DNA from: Lachnospiraceae bacterium
Lineage (GTDB): Bacteria > Bacillota > Clostridia > Lachnospirales > Lachnospiraceae
Direction of reading: 5' to 3'
Assembly (NCBI GenBank): GCA_009774245.1
Contig: VSNM01000009.1
Span: 48,193-112,192 of the forward strand
DNA: 64,000 bases
Shown here: in pieces, positions 26,443-35,834 of the stretch
Position numbering within the stretch: position 1 is the first letter of the stretch
How the letters are laid out: each line of letters begins with the position of its first letter
The notes under the pieces: generated by a model
The model's database searches: none
What the model was told of the DNA's origin: nothing
What the model saw: the letters and a program-made list of their open reading frames with translations, nothing else
Made by a program: the position numbers and the translations under genes

Positions 26443-28290
26443 ATGTACATATTAGGCGTTTCTGCATTATATCATGATGCAGCGGCAGCATTAATTAAGG
26501 ATGGGGAAATTATTGCGGCGGCACAGGAAGAAAGATTTACACGGAAAAAGCACGATCCTTCGCTTCCAAAGCATGCCATTCAGTATTGTCTGGGAGAAGC
26601 AGGCATAGCGGCGGAGGACCTAGATGCAGTTGTCTATTATGATAATCCCTTTTTGACGGCGGGGCGTTTTGTCCAGAATCTGTGTTATGCCGGAGCGGAT
26701 AGTAAGGATCTGCTGGATTTTTCACTGGAATCGCTTGTCGGCCAGAAAATGTGGGTTCATGAAATGTTAAGGGGATACATGGGGCGGCTGGGAATTGACA
26801 ACAAGCTATATGTGGCGGAACATCATGTCTCCCATGCGGCATCGGCTTTTTTTCCGTCCCCGTATCAGAAAGCCGCCATTATTACAGTTGACGGCGTGGG
26901 GGAATATGCGACGACTACAATTGGATATGGACAGGACAATCATATTCAGATACTGGAGGAAATAGAGTATCCACATTCTCTGGGGTTATTGTATAGTGCC
27001 TTTACTTATTTTTGCGGGTTTAAGGTCAATTCAGGTGATTATAAACTGATGGGGCTGGCACCTTACGGAAAGCCGAAGTATTGTCAGTTGATAAAAGATC
27101 ATTTGATTGATATAAAGCCAGATGGATCATATCGGCTGAATCTGGCGTACTTTGATTTTCAATATGGCAGAAGCATGACAAATGAACATTTTGCCCAGCT
27201 TTTTGGCGGAGACAGAAGAAAGCCAGAATCGCCGATTACACAGCGAGAGATGGATATGGCGGCTTCTGTTCAGAAGGTTGTGGAGGAAGTTATGAAACGG
27301 ATGACTCGCCATGCGAAGGAACTGGTGGGAAATGCCGTGGAAAATCTGGTTCTCGCGGGTGGTGTGGCACTGAATTGTGTTGCAAATGGCGTGCTGAAGC
27401 GGGAGGGGATATTTAAAAATATCTGGGTTCAGCCAGCAGCGGGTGATGCCGGTGGAGCCGTTGGGGCAGCAATGTTCTATTATTTCCAGCAATGCGGTAA
27501 TAAGAGGATATCAGACGGGATAAATGACAGACAGAATGGTTCTTATCTTGGACCAGCATATTCGGACCAGGAAATCGAAAGTTTTCTGAAAGCAAAGGGA
27601 TATGTATACCACGCTTATTTGGACCGGTCTGTTTTTTATAGAAAAATAGCGGAATTGCTTGACGGACAGAATGTAATAGGACTGTTTGAGGGCAGAATGG
27701 AGTATGGACCAAGGGCATTGGGAAACCGCAGTATTATCGGAGATGCCCGTTCACCCCGGATGCAGTCGAAACTGAACCTGAAAATAAAGTACAGGGAGTC
27801 TTTCAGACCATTTGCGCCATCTGTTTTGGAAGAGAGCGCGGAACAATACTTTAATCTGAATGGCAGAAGTCCTTATATGCTTTTTTGTGCTGATGTATGT
27901 GAGGAAAGAAGAAAGGATTTCTGCCTGGAGGACGAGATTGGGAGATCACAGGAAGATCTTCTTCCTGTCGTGAATAAGGTGCGGTCGGATATTCCGGCTG
28001 TCACCCATGTGGATTATTCGGCAAGGGTTCAGACAGTCAGAAAGGAAGACAATCCAATATATTATGGGATTATAAAGGCATTTGAGAATTTGACGGGATG
28101 TGGTGTGATCATCAATACTTCTTTTAATGTCCGCGGAGAGCCGATTGTATGCACACCGGAGGATGCGTATTTATGTTTTATGCGGACGGAGATGGATTTA
28201 TTGGTAATGGGCAGCTATATCCTGTATAAAGAAGAACAGACGCAGCTTGAAGGCGATCGGAATTGGAGAAATCAGTATGAGCTTGATTGA
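26443..28290 (+). CDS. O-carbamoyltransferase (NodU/CmcH family)
   Basis: 615 residues from ATG 26443; the ATG at 26437 sits only one base from the ribosome site. The N-terminal Kae1-like domain has the family start LGVSALYHDAAAAL and the metal/nucleotide motif HHVSHAASAFFPSPY. The C-terminal domain contains EYGPRALGNRSIIGDAR and FNVRGEPIVCTPEDA, both characteristic. Family members (NodU, TobZ, CmcH) transfer a carbamoyl group from carbamoyl phosphate via carbamoyl-AMP to a sugar hydroxyl. A carbamoylated sugar is therefore a probable component of the product. Confidence 0.88.
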   Translation: MYILGVSALYHDAAAALIKDGEIIAAAQEERFTRKKHDPSLPKHAIQYCLGEAGIAAEDLDAVVYYDNPFLTAGRFVQNLCYAGADSKDLLDFSLESLVGQKMWVHEMLRGYMGRLGIDNKLYVAEHHVSHAASAFFPSPYQKAAIITVDGVGEYATTTIGYGQDNHIQILEEIEYPHSLGLLYSAFTYFCGFKVNSGDYKLMGLAPYGKPKYCQLIKDHLIDIKPDGSYRLNLAYFDFQYGRSMTNEHFAQLFGGDRRKPESPITQREMDMAASVQKVVEEVMKRMTRHAKELVGNAVENLVLAGGVALNCVANGVLKREGIFKNIWVQPAAGDAGGAVGAAMFYYFQQCGNKRISDGINDRQNGSYLGPAYSDQEIESFLKAKGYVYHAYLDRSVFYRKIAELLDGQNVIGLFEGRMEYGPRALGNRSIIGDARSPRMQSKLNLKIKYRESFRPFAPSVLEESAEQYFNLNGRSPYMLFCADVCEERRKDFCLEDEIGRSQEDLLPVVNKVRSDIPAVTHVDYSARVQTVRKEDNPIYYGIIKAFENLTGCGVIINTSFNVRGEPIVCTPEDAYLCFMRTEMDLLVMGSYILYKEEQTQLEGDRNWRNQYELD

Positions 28291-28612
28291 TGAAACGTGG
28301 GCAAAAGAGAATGAAGATAAACATATTTTTCCTGGGATTTCAGACGAAGCGGATTCTTATTATAAGAAAAGAAATTCGGAGACCACATACATGATGGAAT
28401 ATTCTTTCAGGACAGTGGCAGAGCTGGAAAAGGCTTTAATGGAATACGGCGGCATATTACCAGATGTGCAGATATTGAAAATGCTGGCAATAGAAATCTG
28501 TGAAAACAGGTACATGGCTGGACACGAGCAATATGGGAAAGAAGATTTAAGTAAAGTATCAGAGGAAGATGCACAGGCATCAGAATTACCGGAATTTGTA
28601 TATATATTTTAA
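28277..28612 (+). CDS. Small protein of unknown function
   Basis: 111 residues. The ATG at 28277 has GGAG ten bases upstream and overlaps the end of the carbamoyltransferase gene by 14 bases, which implies translational coupling. The protein is acidic with no transmembrane segment; its middle region (SFRTVAELEKALMEYG) and the following 40 residues look helical. I do not recognise a family. The tight linkage suggests a helper of the carbamoyltransferase or of the SGNH protein that follows. Confidence 0.6.
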   Translation: MSLIDETWAKENEDKHIFPGISDEADSYYKKRNSETTYMMEYSFRTVAELEKALMEYGGILPDVQILKMLAIEICENRYMAGHEQYGKEDLSKVSEEDAQASELPEFVYIF

Positions 28613-28649
28613 TTTGGCAATGGGGCATTTGCACAAGGAGGCAGGAGCG

Positions 28650-30380
28650 ATGATTTGTCCGTTACATACGTTGTTACCAAAATATCAGAATAAAAAGATA
28701 TATGTCTGGAATATCAACAGGACATCAGTGGTTCTATTTACAAAAATAGCTTTCATGAAAATTGATATACAAGGGTTTGTTATAGCGGAAGAAAAATTTG
28801 GCGGGGAGACATATATGAACCGTCCTGTAGTTTTCTGGAAACAGGTAGCGTATGACAACGACACGATCATCCTTGTATCGGATGATGTACCAAGAGAACG
28901 GATTTTTATGCTGTCAGACGATCAATTTGTATATTGGTCAGATGCATTGGGATTAAATGAAACTTTAAAGAATGAATGCATTGCTGTTTATGGAATGGGG
29001 TATGGAGCTGGGCAGGTAGAAGCGCTGCTGGGGGAGATCGGAAAAGAAGCAGAACTGTATTGTGTGACAAAAAGAGAAGGAGGAGCGAGGCATAAAGGAA
29101 AGCGGGTAATTGAGGCATCTGAGTTGCATTATTATGAGAACTATTCTGTGATTATTTCGGTTCAGTCAGAGGGCAGCAGAAAAGAAATTCTGGAAACATT
29201 GTCAGATTTTAAGGGAAAAGTATATGTGGAACATATTATAGATGAGGTTGCCTTTCTGCACTTAAACCTGTTCCAGTATCTTGACCTGGCAGTGAAAGAA
29301 CAGAGGGAAGTCTATCTATACGGCAGAAGGACAAATATTGCGAATTTGATCGAAGAAATACTGCAGATTTATCATATAAAAATTAGCGGATATGTATATG
29401 AAAAGGAAGTCAGGGAACTAAATATCAGGAGCATATATTCATTGGGATTAAATGGTATAGGGCAAAAGCTGCTTATCATTACTGAGATTACGGCGGAAAA
29501 TTTTATTAGGGCAAGAGAGGCTGTGGAGCTCGCAGGCTTTTCTTTGGATGCAGGAAACTATACTGGTTTTCAGTGGTATACGGCTTCTGATGATAATTTG
29601 TTGGGAAAATTAACAGAAGCTTTGGATCCATTGGTTGGATTCAGTATTTTGTATTCTGATGGCAAACCAGGATGGAAAATATATGGAAAAGAGAAAAAAG
29701 AGGATATTAAGATAATGGTTTTAGGCGGTTCGACTTCCTCGGAAGTCTATCGGCCGGAAAACTGGGTTAGCAAATTATATTATAAGCTGAGGAAGCAAAA
29801 TTACAGTGTAACAATCTATAATGGTGCACACACGGCGGATGACGTGGTCGATGAACTGCTGCGGTTATTAAGAGATGGTCATGCGCTGCAGCCTCAGATT
29901 GTTATTAGTATGAGCGGGGTAAATAACTTGTCCCGCAAAAAAAGCATCAATCAGTTTAATGAAACCAGGACACTGAGCTGGGTGCATTCCATGTCCCACG
30001 GTAAAGCTTGTAGTGCAGGCGTGGCTAATGAGGAGATGCCTTATTCGTTCTGGTGCAGAGTCCAAAGGCTGTTAAAATTGACTGCAGATTTCTATGGGGC
30101 TTCTTTTCTTGGTTTTCTGCAGCCGATGAATATTACTATGAGCATAAAAGATTTGTGGGAAAAGAGTGTGTATGAAGTGGAGAATGCCATAATCGGTGCC
30201 TGGAATTTTGTGGAATCTGCGCACGGTTCGGATGTGTATATCAATCTCATGCAGCTATTTGAACATCAGGAGGAGAGGTATATCGATTTGGCGCACTATA
30301 CAGACAGTGCGCATGAAATTATTGCAGATAAGGTATATGAGGCAATACTGCCAATTATGCATAATGTGAGACAAGTTTAA
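28650..30380 (+). CDS. SGNH-hydrolase-like protein with two Rossmann-like modules
   Basis: 576 residues from ATG 28650, which has AAGGAGG upstream; an earlier in-frame ATG at 28569 lies within the previous gene. After a short N-terminal region there are two copies of the recurring module (IAVYGMGYGAGQVEALL, then VYLYGRRTNIANLIEEIL). The C-terminal 250 residues resemble an SGNH/GDSL esterase: LGGSTSSE as block I with the nucleophile Ser, SMSGVNNL as block III, and DLAHYTDSAHEIIAD as block V with the DxxH pair. SGNH enzymes add or remove O-acyl groups. A cytoplasmic glycan O-acyltransferase or esterase role is inferred, as no signal peptide is visible. Confidence 0.65.
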   Translation: MICPLHTLLPKYQNKKIYVWNINRTSVVLFTKIAFMKIDIQGFVIAEEKFGGETYMNRPVVFWKQVAYDNDTIILVSDDVPRERIFMLSDDQFVYWSDALGLNETLKNECIAVYGMGYGAGQVEALLGEIGKEAELYCVTKREGGARHKGKRVIEASELHYYENYSVIISVQSEGSRKEILETLSDFKGKVYVEHIIDEVAFLHLNLFQYLDLAVKEQREVYLYGRRTNIANLIEEILQIYHIKISGYVYEKEVRELNIRSIYSLGLNGIGQKLLIITEITAENFIRAREAVELAGFSLDAGNYTGFQWYTASDDNLLGKLTEALDPLVGFSILYSDGKPGWKIYGKEKKEDIKIMVLGGSTSSEVYRPENWVSKLYYKLRKQNYSVTIYNGAHTADDVVDELLRLLRDGHALQPQIVISMSGVNNLSRKKSINQFNETRTLSWVHSMSHGKACSAGVANEEMPYSFWCRVQRLLKLTADFYGASFLGFLQPMNITMSIKDLWEKSVYEVENAIIGAWNFVESAHGSDVYINLMQLFEHQEERYIDLAHYTDSAHEIIADKVYEAILPIMHNVRQV

Positions 30381-30391
30381 GGAGGAAAACC

Positions 30392-32614
30392 ATGGTAAGG
30401 AGAGAGCTGTCAGAGCTTGCAGTATATTCTATTCAGGAAGATGCAGATACAATTGCTTTTGACCGCCTGCGCAGGTTTTATCTGGAGAAAACATCAGAGA
30501 TTATATATATCTTAAAAAATGAAAAATTATATGGAATTATATGTATGGGGGAAGTACTGTATGGGCATATCAGAAATGAACAGGTCAGAATTAATAGAGC
30601 CTTTACGGCGCTGGAAGGATACGACATTATAAAAGCGCATGAAATTTTCCGGCGGCGGGGAAATATAAATAAGATACCGGTTTTGACGGGACAGGGAGAA
30701 CTGATCGGGGAGTATTCCCGGTGGGATGATATGCTTTATATTCATAGGAATCAAGAACTGTTAGTGCGGGAAGTGAACATGAAAGAGATACTTCAAATCT
30801 ATGATGCCATATATTTGGTCAAGCCAGTAAAAGATAAACAGGATTCTTATTTATATATGGTAAACAGTCTTGATCGTTGTCATATATGTTATAAAATATT
30901 GGAAAAAGAGCGGATAGGTGAAATTTTATTAGATAATTCAATCTGCATTTTTGTGGATGAGGATGAAAGAAGAGGAATGCAATGTCTGTATGGGGTAGAG
31001 CCGTATATTTATGATAGTCAGGGTTATCATGTTTTACAATATGATCGGCTGGCAGATAAAGGAATAAAAGTAAGGTTTGCTACATATAAAAGTTTATTGT
31101 TTCAAATCAGGGAAAAATTATTGTTCAACGCACTAGACATAAGGAAACCAAGGGATTTATCAGGAGATCGGATTGACGATAAGGCAGATGTGCTCTTGTC
31201 AGCACTGGAAGAAAAAGGTGTTAAATGTTTTGTGATGTATGCGTTAGAAAGGGAGAAAACGCAATATGGGCAGGATTTTTGTGACAAAATAAATGTGCGA
31301 TTACAATCTGCACCGGTCGATTGTAATCACCCATGGCCTAAAAGGGAGGAAAACGAAACATTTTATGATGAATTATATGTATGTGAGGATTATCAGAATG
31401 AAACAGCACAGCAGGAAATTTTTGACGGAAACAACAGATTAGCATATCAAAAAGATATATATGGAAGGTATTTCAATGCGAGAAATGGAAAAAGAATCAC
31501 ATGTTTTCAGCCTAAAGAATATATAGGAACAATTTATCTCATGGGACCATGTTCGATTATAGGATTATATGCGGAAGATCAGTACACCATTTCCAGTCGG
31601 CTTCAAAAGATGTTGCTGGAAAGAGGCTATCAATACCGGGTAGAAAACTGTGGTCAGTTAATACGTCCTGATTCGGCCATAGATGAAAGATTGGGAGAGA
31701 TAGAAAAGTTTCATAAAAATGATATCATCGTCTATCAGTCAACTAAGGGTGAAGCAGTGAATTTACAAGGGATTTCTCTTGAAAAAATTTTTGAGGAAAA
31801 TCAAATACCAGTGGAATGGGTTACAAATGTTTATGGACATTGTAATCATAAGGCCAATAAATTGATAGCAGAAAGTATTTTAGAGATGATCTCGCCCAAT
31901 CTGTCATGCGGAAATTTGAAGAAACAAAATGAAGAGATACAGATTGATATTCCAGCAGTAATGGAAGGATATGTTCAGAACAAATATTTGAGTCAATACT
32001 TTGCTGATTTTAATTGGAGGGACTATGCTACGATTGGAGCGATTGTTATGAATTGTAATCCTTTTAGCAGTGGGCATCGTTATCTGATAGAGCAGGCAAG
32101 AAAGAGAGTGGAATTTTTAATTGTATTTGTGGTAGAGGAGGACGCTTCCCTGTTTCCTTTTGAAGAAAGGTTCAGGCTGGTTCAGGAGGGAACAAAAGAT
32201 ATAGGCGGCGTCATGGTGGTGCCCAGTGGTGAGTTTATTCTTTCAAAAAACAATGTCCGGGAATATTTTTCAAAGGAGGAGGACGAGGCAATTACCCATA
32301 ATGCGGAGTACGATATTCAGGTGTTTGCGGACTATATAGCCAAACCACTGCATATTACACATCGATTTGCAGGCGAAGAACCAGAAGACAGGGTGACAAA
32401 TATATATAACAGTGCGATGAAAAATGTTTTGTCCCAAAAGGGGATTGAGTTTGTACAGATTCCGCGAAAGAAGATACAGGGACAGATTATCAGTGCGTCT
32501 AAAGTGCGTAAGTATCTGAGCGATGGAGAATATGAGAAGGCATATATGCTTGTGCCGCAGACAACAAAAATATATTTGATGAATCAGACAGGAGTGGAAA
32601 CGAAGATACAATGA
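30392..32614 (+). CDS. Citrate-lyase-ligase-like nucleotidyltransferase fusion, paralog 1
   Basis: 740 residues with an excellent ribosome site (AAGGAGG). Three regions can be seen. The N-terminus has a CBS-like motif (KIPVLTGQGELIGEYSRWDD) like the one in the sulfotransferase-fold proteins. The middle (about 405-530) looks SGNH-like (IYLMGPCSIIGLYAEDQ). The C-terminal 200 residues resemble the [citrate lyase] ligase CitC nucleotidyltransferase (GAIVMNCNPFSSGHRYLIEQA, an NPFxxGH version of HxGH, and ISASKVRKYL). CitC adenylylates acetate to activate citrate lyase, but no citrate lyase genes are present. It more likely activates a small acid or alcohol phosphate for the glycan. Its stop overlaps the start of its paralog (ATGA). 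Confidence 0.7.
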   Translation: MVRRELSELAVYSIQEDADTIAFDRLRRFYLEKTSEIIYILKNEKLYGIICMGEVLYGHIRNEQVRINRAFTALEGYDIIKAHEIFRRRGNINKIPVLTGQGELIGEYSRWDDMLYIHRNQELLVREVNMKEILQIYDAIYLVKPVKDKQDSYLYMVNSLDRCHICYKILEKERIGEILLDNSICIFVDEDERRGMQCLYGVEPYIYDSQGYHVLQYDRLADKGIKVRFATYKSLLFQIREKLLFNALDIRKPRDLSGDRIDDKADVLLSALEEKGVKCFVMYALEREKTQYGQDFCDKINVRLQSAPVDCNHPWPKREENETFYDELYVCEDYQNETAQQEIFDGNNRLAYQKDIYGRYFNARNGKRITCFQPKEYIGTIYLMGPCSIIGLYAEDQYTISSRLQKMLLERGYQYRVENCGQLIRPDSAIDERLGEIEKFHKNDIIVYQSTKGEAVNLQGISLEKIFEENQIPVEWVTNVYGHCNHKANKLIAESILEMISPNLSCGNLKKQNEEIQIDIPAVMEGYVQNKYLSQYFADFNWRDYATIGAIVMNCNPFSSGHRYLIEQARKRVEFLIVFVVEEDASLFPFEERFRLVQEGTKDIGGVMVVPSGEFILSKNNVREYFSKEEDEAITHNAEYDIQVFADYIAKPLHITHRFAGEEPEDRVTNIYNSAMKNVLSQKGIEFVQIPRKKIQGQIISASKVRKYLSDGEYEKAYMLVPQTTKIYLMNQTGVETKIQ

Positions 32615-34881
32615 TAAGAAGAAATATAACGCAGCTGGCTATATGTCAGACGACAGAAAAACTGGATCAGGTTCCGTTCTGCTGTCTGCAGAAGTTTTAT
32701 TATGAAAAACCGTCAGAAACGATTTACTTTACCATAGGAAAAGTTCTTTATGGGATCGTATGTATGAAAGAGGCGCTGCATAAAGAAAATGGAATGGTAA
32801 AAATTAATAAAGCATTTACAATGATGACAGGTTTTAATATGAATAAGGCATATGAAATTTTTAGTAAATGCGCGAGAATTTACAAAATACCAGTTGTGAA
32901 TGCACAAGGAGAGCTGCTTGGGGATTATTCACGCTGGGATGACAAATTATATATTGGACGAAATCAAGAAAAATTAATGAAACAGGAAACTGTGAAAAGG
33001 ATTTTGGAATCATATGATGCGGTATATGTGATCGAGCCTGCTGAAAATACAGATGTGGATTATCTGCAGCTATTGGAATATCTGAATTGTTTTCAAGTCA
33101 GATTTGATGTTTTGGGTAAGGAGCAGTTACAGGATAAGCTATTCGAAAAAGCGATCTTCATTTTTTTGAATGAAGATGAGCGGATGGCTGTTCAATGCTT
33201 ATATGGAATTGAGCCATATTATTATGATATTTACGGAAACGATGTCCGAAAGTATGATTTGCTGGCAGCAGATACGCAGTATAGGATTAGAATGGCTACA
33301 TACAAAAGTATATTGGTTCAGATAGAAGAGAATGAGCAGATGTTAGGATTGCAGATTGCCAATCCATACAGATCATCAGTCTGCGCAAAAAAAAACAGAT
33401 GTTATGGGAGATTAGATGATAAGGCTGTTGTTTTGCTTTCCGCACTTGAACGAAAAGGTATTAAATGTTTATGCCTACATAATTTTGCAGATGAAAGAAC
33501 AGAATATGGGAAGAATTTTTTAAGCGGGATGAATAGGCGTCTGGCGGAAAAAACAGATAAACAATATTTATCTGGACAATGGACAGCAAAAGTAGATAAA
33601 GAGGAATTTTTTGGAGAATTACTATTGCAGGAGGATTACAAGAATGAGACGGCACAGAATGAATTGATTTATGGAGAAAATAATTTTGAATGTAAAAATA
33701 TTGAAGGGAAATATTTTAATGCAACAAACAGACGAAGGAAAACGTGTTATCAGCCAAAAGAATATGTTGGCACAATATATTTTATTGGAACATGTACGGT
33801 TATAGGGGCGTGCGTTGAGGATCAAAATACAATAGAAAGCTATATGCAAAGAACATTATTGGACAAAGGATATCTTTACAGGGTGGAGAATTGCGGCTCA
33901 ATGATACGTGAAGATTCTGAGATTGATAAGAGATTAGAAGAAATTGATCGTTTTGGGGAGAATGATATCGTGGTATATCAGGCTTCTGGAATGAAAATGA
34001 CAGTCGGCATGGAAAGGATTTCGCTGGAGAAAATATTTGAGCAATATAATGTTCCGAATATATGGGTGGCAGATGGTTATATGCATTGTGGACATAAGGT
34101 GAATAGATTGATCTCTGACAGTATATTTGAATTGATCGAACCGGTCTTAATAAGAAATAAGAAAGATTGTTATAACAAAAAAGCAGATATAAATATTCGG
34201 GATATCATGAAAGATTATATATGGGTAAAATATTTAGATTACTATTTTCCGTCTTTCCAGATTGGAAAGTATGGTACGGTTGGCGCTGTTGTTGTGAGTT
34301 GCAGCCCTTTTCATAAAGGGCACCGCTATTTGATAGAACAGGCCAAAAAAGAGGTGGAGGCTCTCATTATTTTTGTATTAGCGGAAGATCAGAGTTTGTT
34401 TTCTTTTGAGGAGAGGTTTCATTTGGTGATCGAAGGAACAAAAGATATAGAAAATGTATTTGTAGTGCCAGGTCAGGATTTTGTTCTTTCAAAAAATAAT
34501 TTCCCGGAACATTATACAAAGAAATATTTTCCGGGAACAGCCGTCAATGCTGAATATGACATTCATATATTTTCAGATTTTATTGCAGATCCCCTTCATA
34601 TTACACATCGATTTGCAGGAGAGGGAGCACAGGGGCGGATCAATAAAGTTTATTATGACGCAATGCGAAAGATACTGTCTCAGAAGGGGATTCGTTTTGT
34701 GGAGATACCCCGGCTGGTAATAGACGGAGAGAGGGTTTGTACAAAGCAGATTCAGAAGTATTTAGAGGATGAAGAATATGACAAGGCATTTTCCCTCGTA
34801 CCCGAATCGACGAAACAGTATTTGACAGGATTGCTGAATCTGGAGGAAGCAGGGAATAGGAAGATAGAAACAGAGGGATAA
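32611..34881 (+). CDS. Citrate-lyase-ligase-like nucleotidyltransferase fusion, paralog 2
   Basis: 756 residues, starting in a four-base ATGA overlap with the preceding paralog, so the two are translationally coupled. It has the same three-part architecture: KIPVVNAQGELLGDYSRWDD near residue 95, the SGNH-like middle (IYFIGTCTVIGACVEDQ) and a CitC-like C-terminus (GAVVVSCSPFHKGHRYLIEQA, SPFxxGH). The two proteins differ in many surface positions and in the residue before PF (N versus S), so they may form a heteromer or use different substrates. Both genes are A+T rich and sit between the two transketolase halves. Confidence 0.7.
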   Translation: MIRRNITQLAICQTTEKLDQVPFCCLQKFYYEKPSETIYFTIGKVLYGIVCMKEALHKENGMVKINKAFTMMTGFNMNKAYEIFSKCARIYKIPVVNAQGELLGDYSRWDDKLYIGRNQEKLMKQETVKRILESYDAVYVIEPAENTDVDYLQLLEYLNCFQVRFDVLGKEQLQDKLFEKAIFIFLNEDERMAVQCLYGIEPYYYDIYGNDVRKYDLLAADTQYRIRMATYKSILVQIEENEQMLGLQIANPYRSSVCAKKNRCYGRLDDKAVVLLSALERKGIKCLCLHNFADERTEYGKNFLSGMNRRLAEKTDKQYLSGQWTAKVDKEEFFGELLLQEDYKNETAQNELIYGENNFECKNIEGKYFNATNRRRKTCYQPKEYVGTIYFIGTCTVIGACVEDQNTIESYMQRTLLDKGYLYRVENCGSMIREDSEIDKRLEEIDRFGENDIVVYQASGMKMTVGMERISLEKIFEQYNVPNIWVADGYMHCGHKVNRLISDSIFELIEPVLIRNKKDCYNKKADINIRDIMKDYIWVKYLDYYFPSFQIGKYGTVGAVVVSCSPFHKGHRYLIEQAKKEVEALIIFVLAEDQSLFSFEERFHLVIEGTKDIENVFVVPGQDFVLSKNNFPEHYTKKYFPGTAVNAEYDIHIFSDFIADPLHITHRFAGEGAQGRINKVYYDAMRKILSQKGIRFVEIPRLVIDGERVCTKQIQKYLEDEEYDKAFSLVPESTKQYLTGLLNLEEAGNRKIETEG

Positions 34882-34885
34882 AGAA

Positions 34886-35800
34886 ATGAGAACAGCATAT
34901 TTGGATACACTATATGAATTAGCGGGCAAAGATCAGAGAGTATATGCGCTGATATCCGATAATGGCGCGATTGTTTATGACAAATACAGACGGGACTTTG
35001 CGTCACAGTATTTGAATCTTGGAATCTCGGAGGCAAATATGCTGGGAATGGCGGCAGGTATGGCAAGCTGCGGAAAAATTCCGTTTGCTTACACAATTGG
35101 CGCTTTTCTCGCGTATCGTGCGTTTGAGTTTATACGGAATGACATCTGTCTGCAACAGCAAAATGTCAAGATTGTCGGAACTGGGGCAGGAGAGGTTTAC
35201 AGCGCACTGGGACCGACACATCACGCGACAGAGGATCTGGGAGAGCTGCGTTCCCTGCCGAATCTGACCATACTCTGTCCGGCAAGCCCGCTGGAAGTAA
35301 GGAAAGCAACAATGGCGGCATATCAGTATGAGGGACCTGTTTATCTCCGGCTTGGTACAAACAGGGAGCAGGAGGTCTATCAACAGGATTATTCATTTGA
35401 GTTGGGAAAAGGGATTGTGCTGAGAGCGGGAAAGGACGTGACGCTGGTTGGTACGGGGAGTATTGTGAGCGATCTTTTGGAGGTGGCAGAATTGTCACAA
35501 AAGGAAGGAATCAGTGTCAGGGTGGTAAATATACATACGATTAAACCATTAGACCGCGAAATCATTTTGCAGGCGGCAGAAGAAACGGGACGGATAATTA
35601 CAGTGGAGGATCACAATGTGACAGGCGGAATAGGAAGTGCTGTGGCAGAGGTTCTCGCAGAAGCAGGTCTGGGTATCAAGTTCAGGCGCATGGGTTTGCC
35701 AGGATTCTCGCAAGGGTATGGAACCTATGCACAGGTAAAGGATTTAAACGGTATTGGAATCGGGCAGATCTGCGCTGAAGTCAGGGCAATCATGTCCTGA
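34886..35800 (+). CDS. Transketolase, C-terminal subunit
   Basis: 304 residues, four bases after the preceding gene. It contains the pyrimidine-binding domain of ThDP enzymes, with the activating glutamate in LGISEANMLGMAAGMA and GPTHHATEDLGELRSLPN, and the transketolase C-terminal domain (VTLVGTGSIVSDLLE, VEDHNVTGGIGSAVAEV). It should pair with the N-terminal half at 25583. The insertion of the carbamoyltransferase, SGNH and CitC-like genes between the two subunits suggests rearrangement within the locus. The assignment is firm; its sugar substrates are not. Confidence 0.87.
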   Translation: MRTAYLDTLYELAGKDQRVYALISDNGAIVYDKYRRDFASQYLNLGISEANMLGMAAGMASCGKIPFAYTIGAFLAYRAFEFIRNDICLQQQNVKIVGTGAGEVYSALGPTHHATEDLGELRSLPNLTILCPASPLEVRKATMAAYQYEGPVYLRLGTNREQEVYQQDYSFELGKGIVLRAGKDVTLVGTGSIVSDLLEVAELSQKEGISVRVVNIHTIKPLDREIILQAAEETGRIITVEDHNVTGGIGSAVAEVLAEAGLGIKFRRMGLPGFSQGYGTYAQVKDLNGIGIGQICAEVRAIMS

Positions 35801-35834
35801 GAAAAGGAATCGGGAAAAAGATGGGAGGGAAAAG

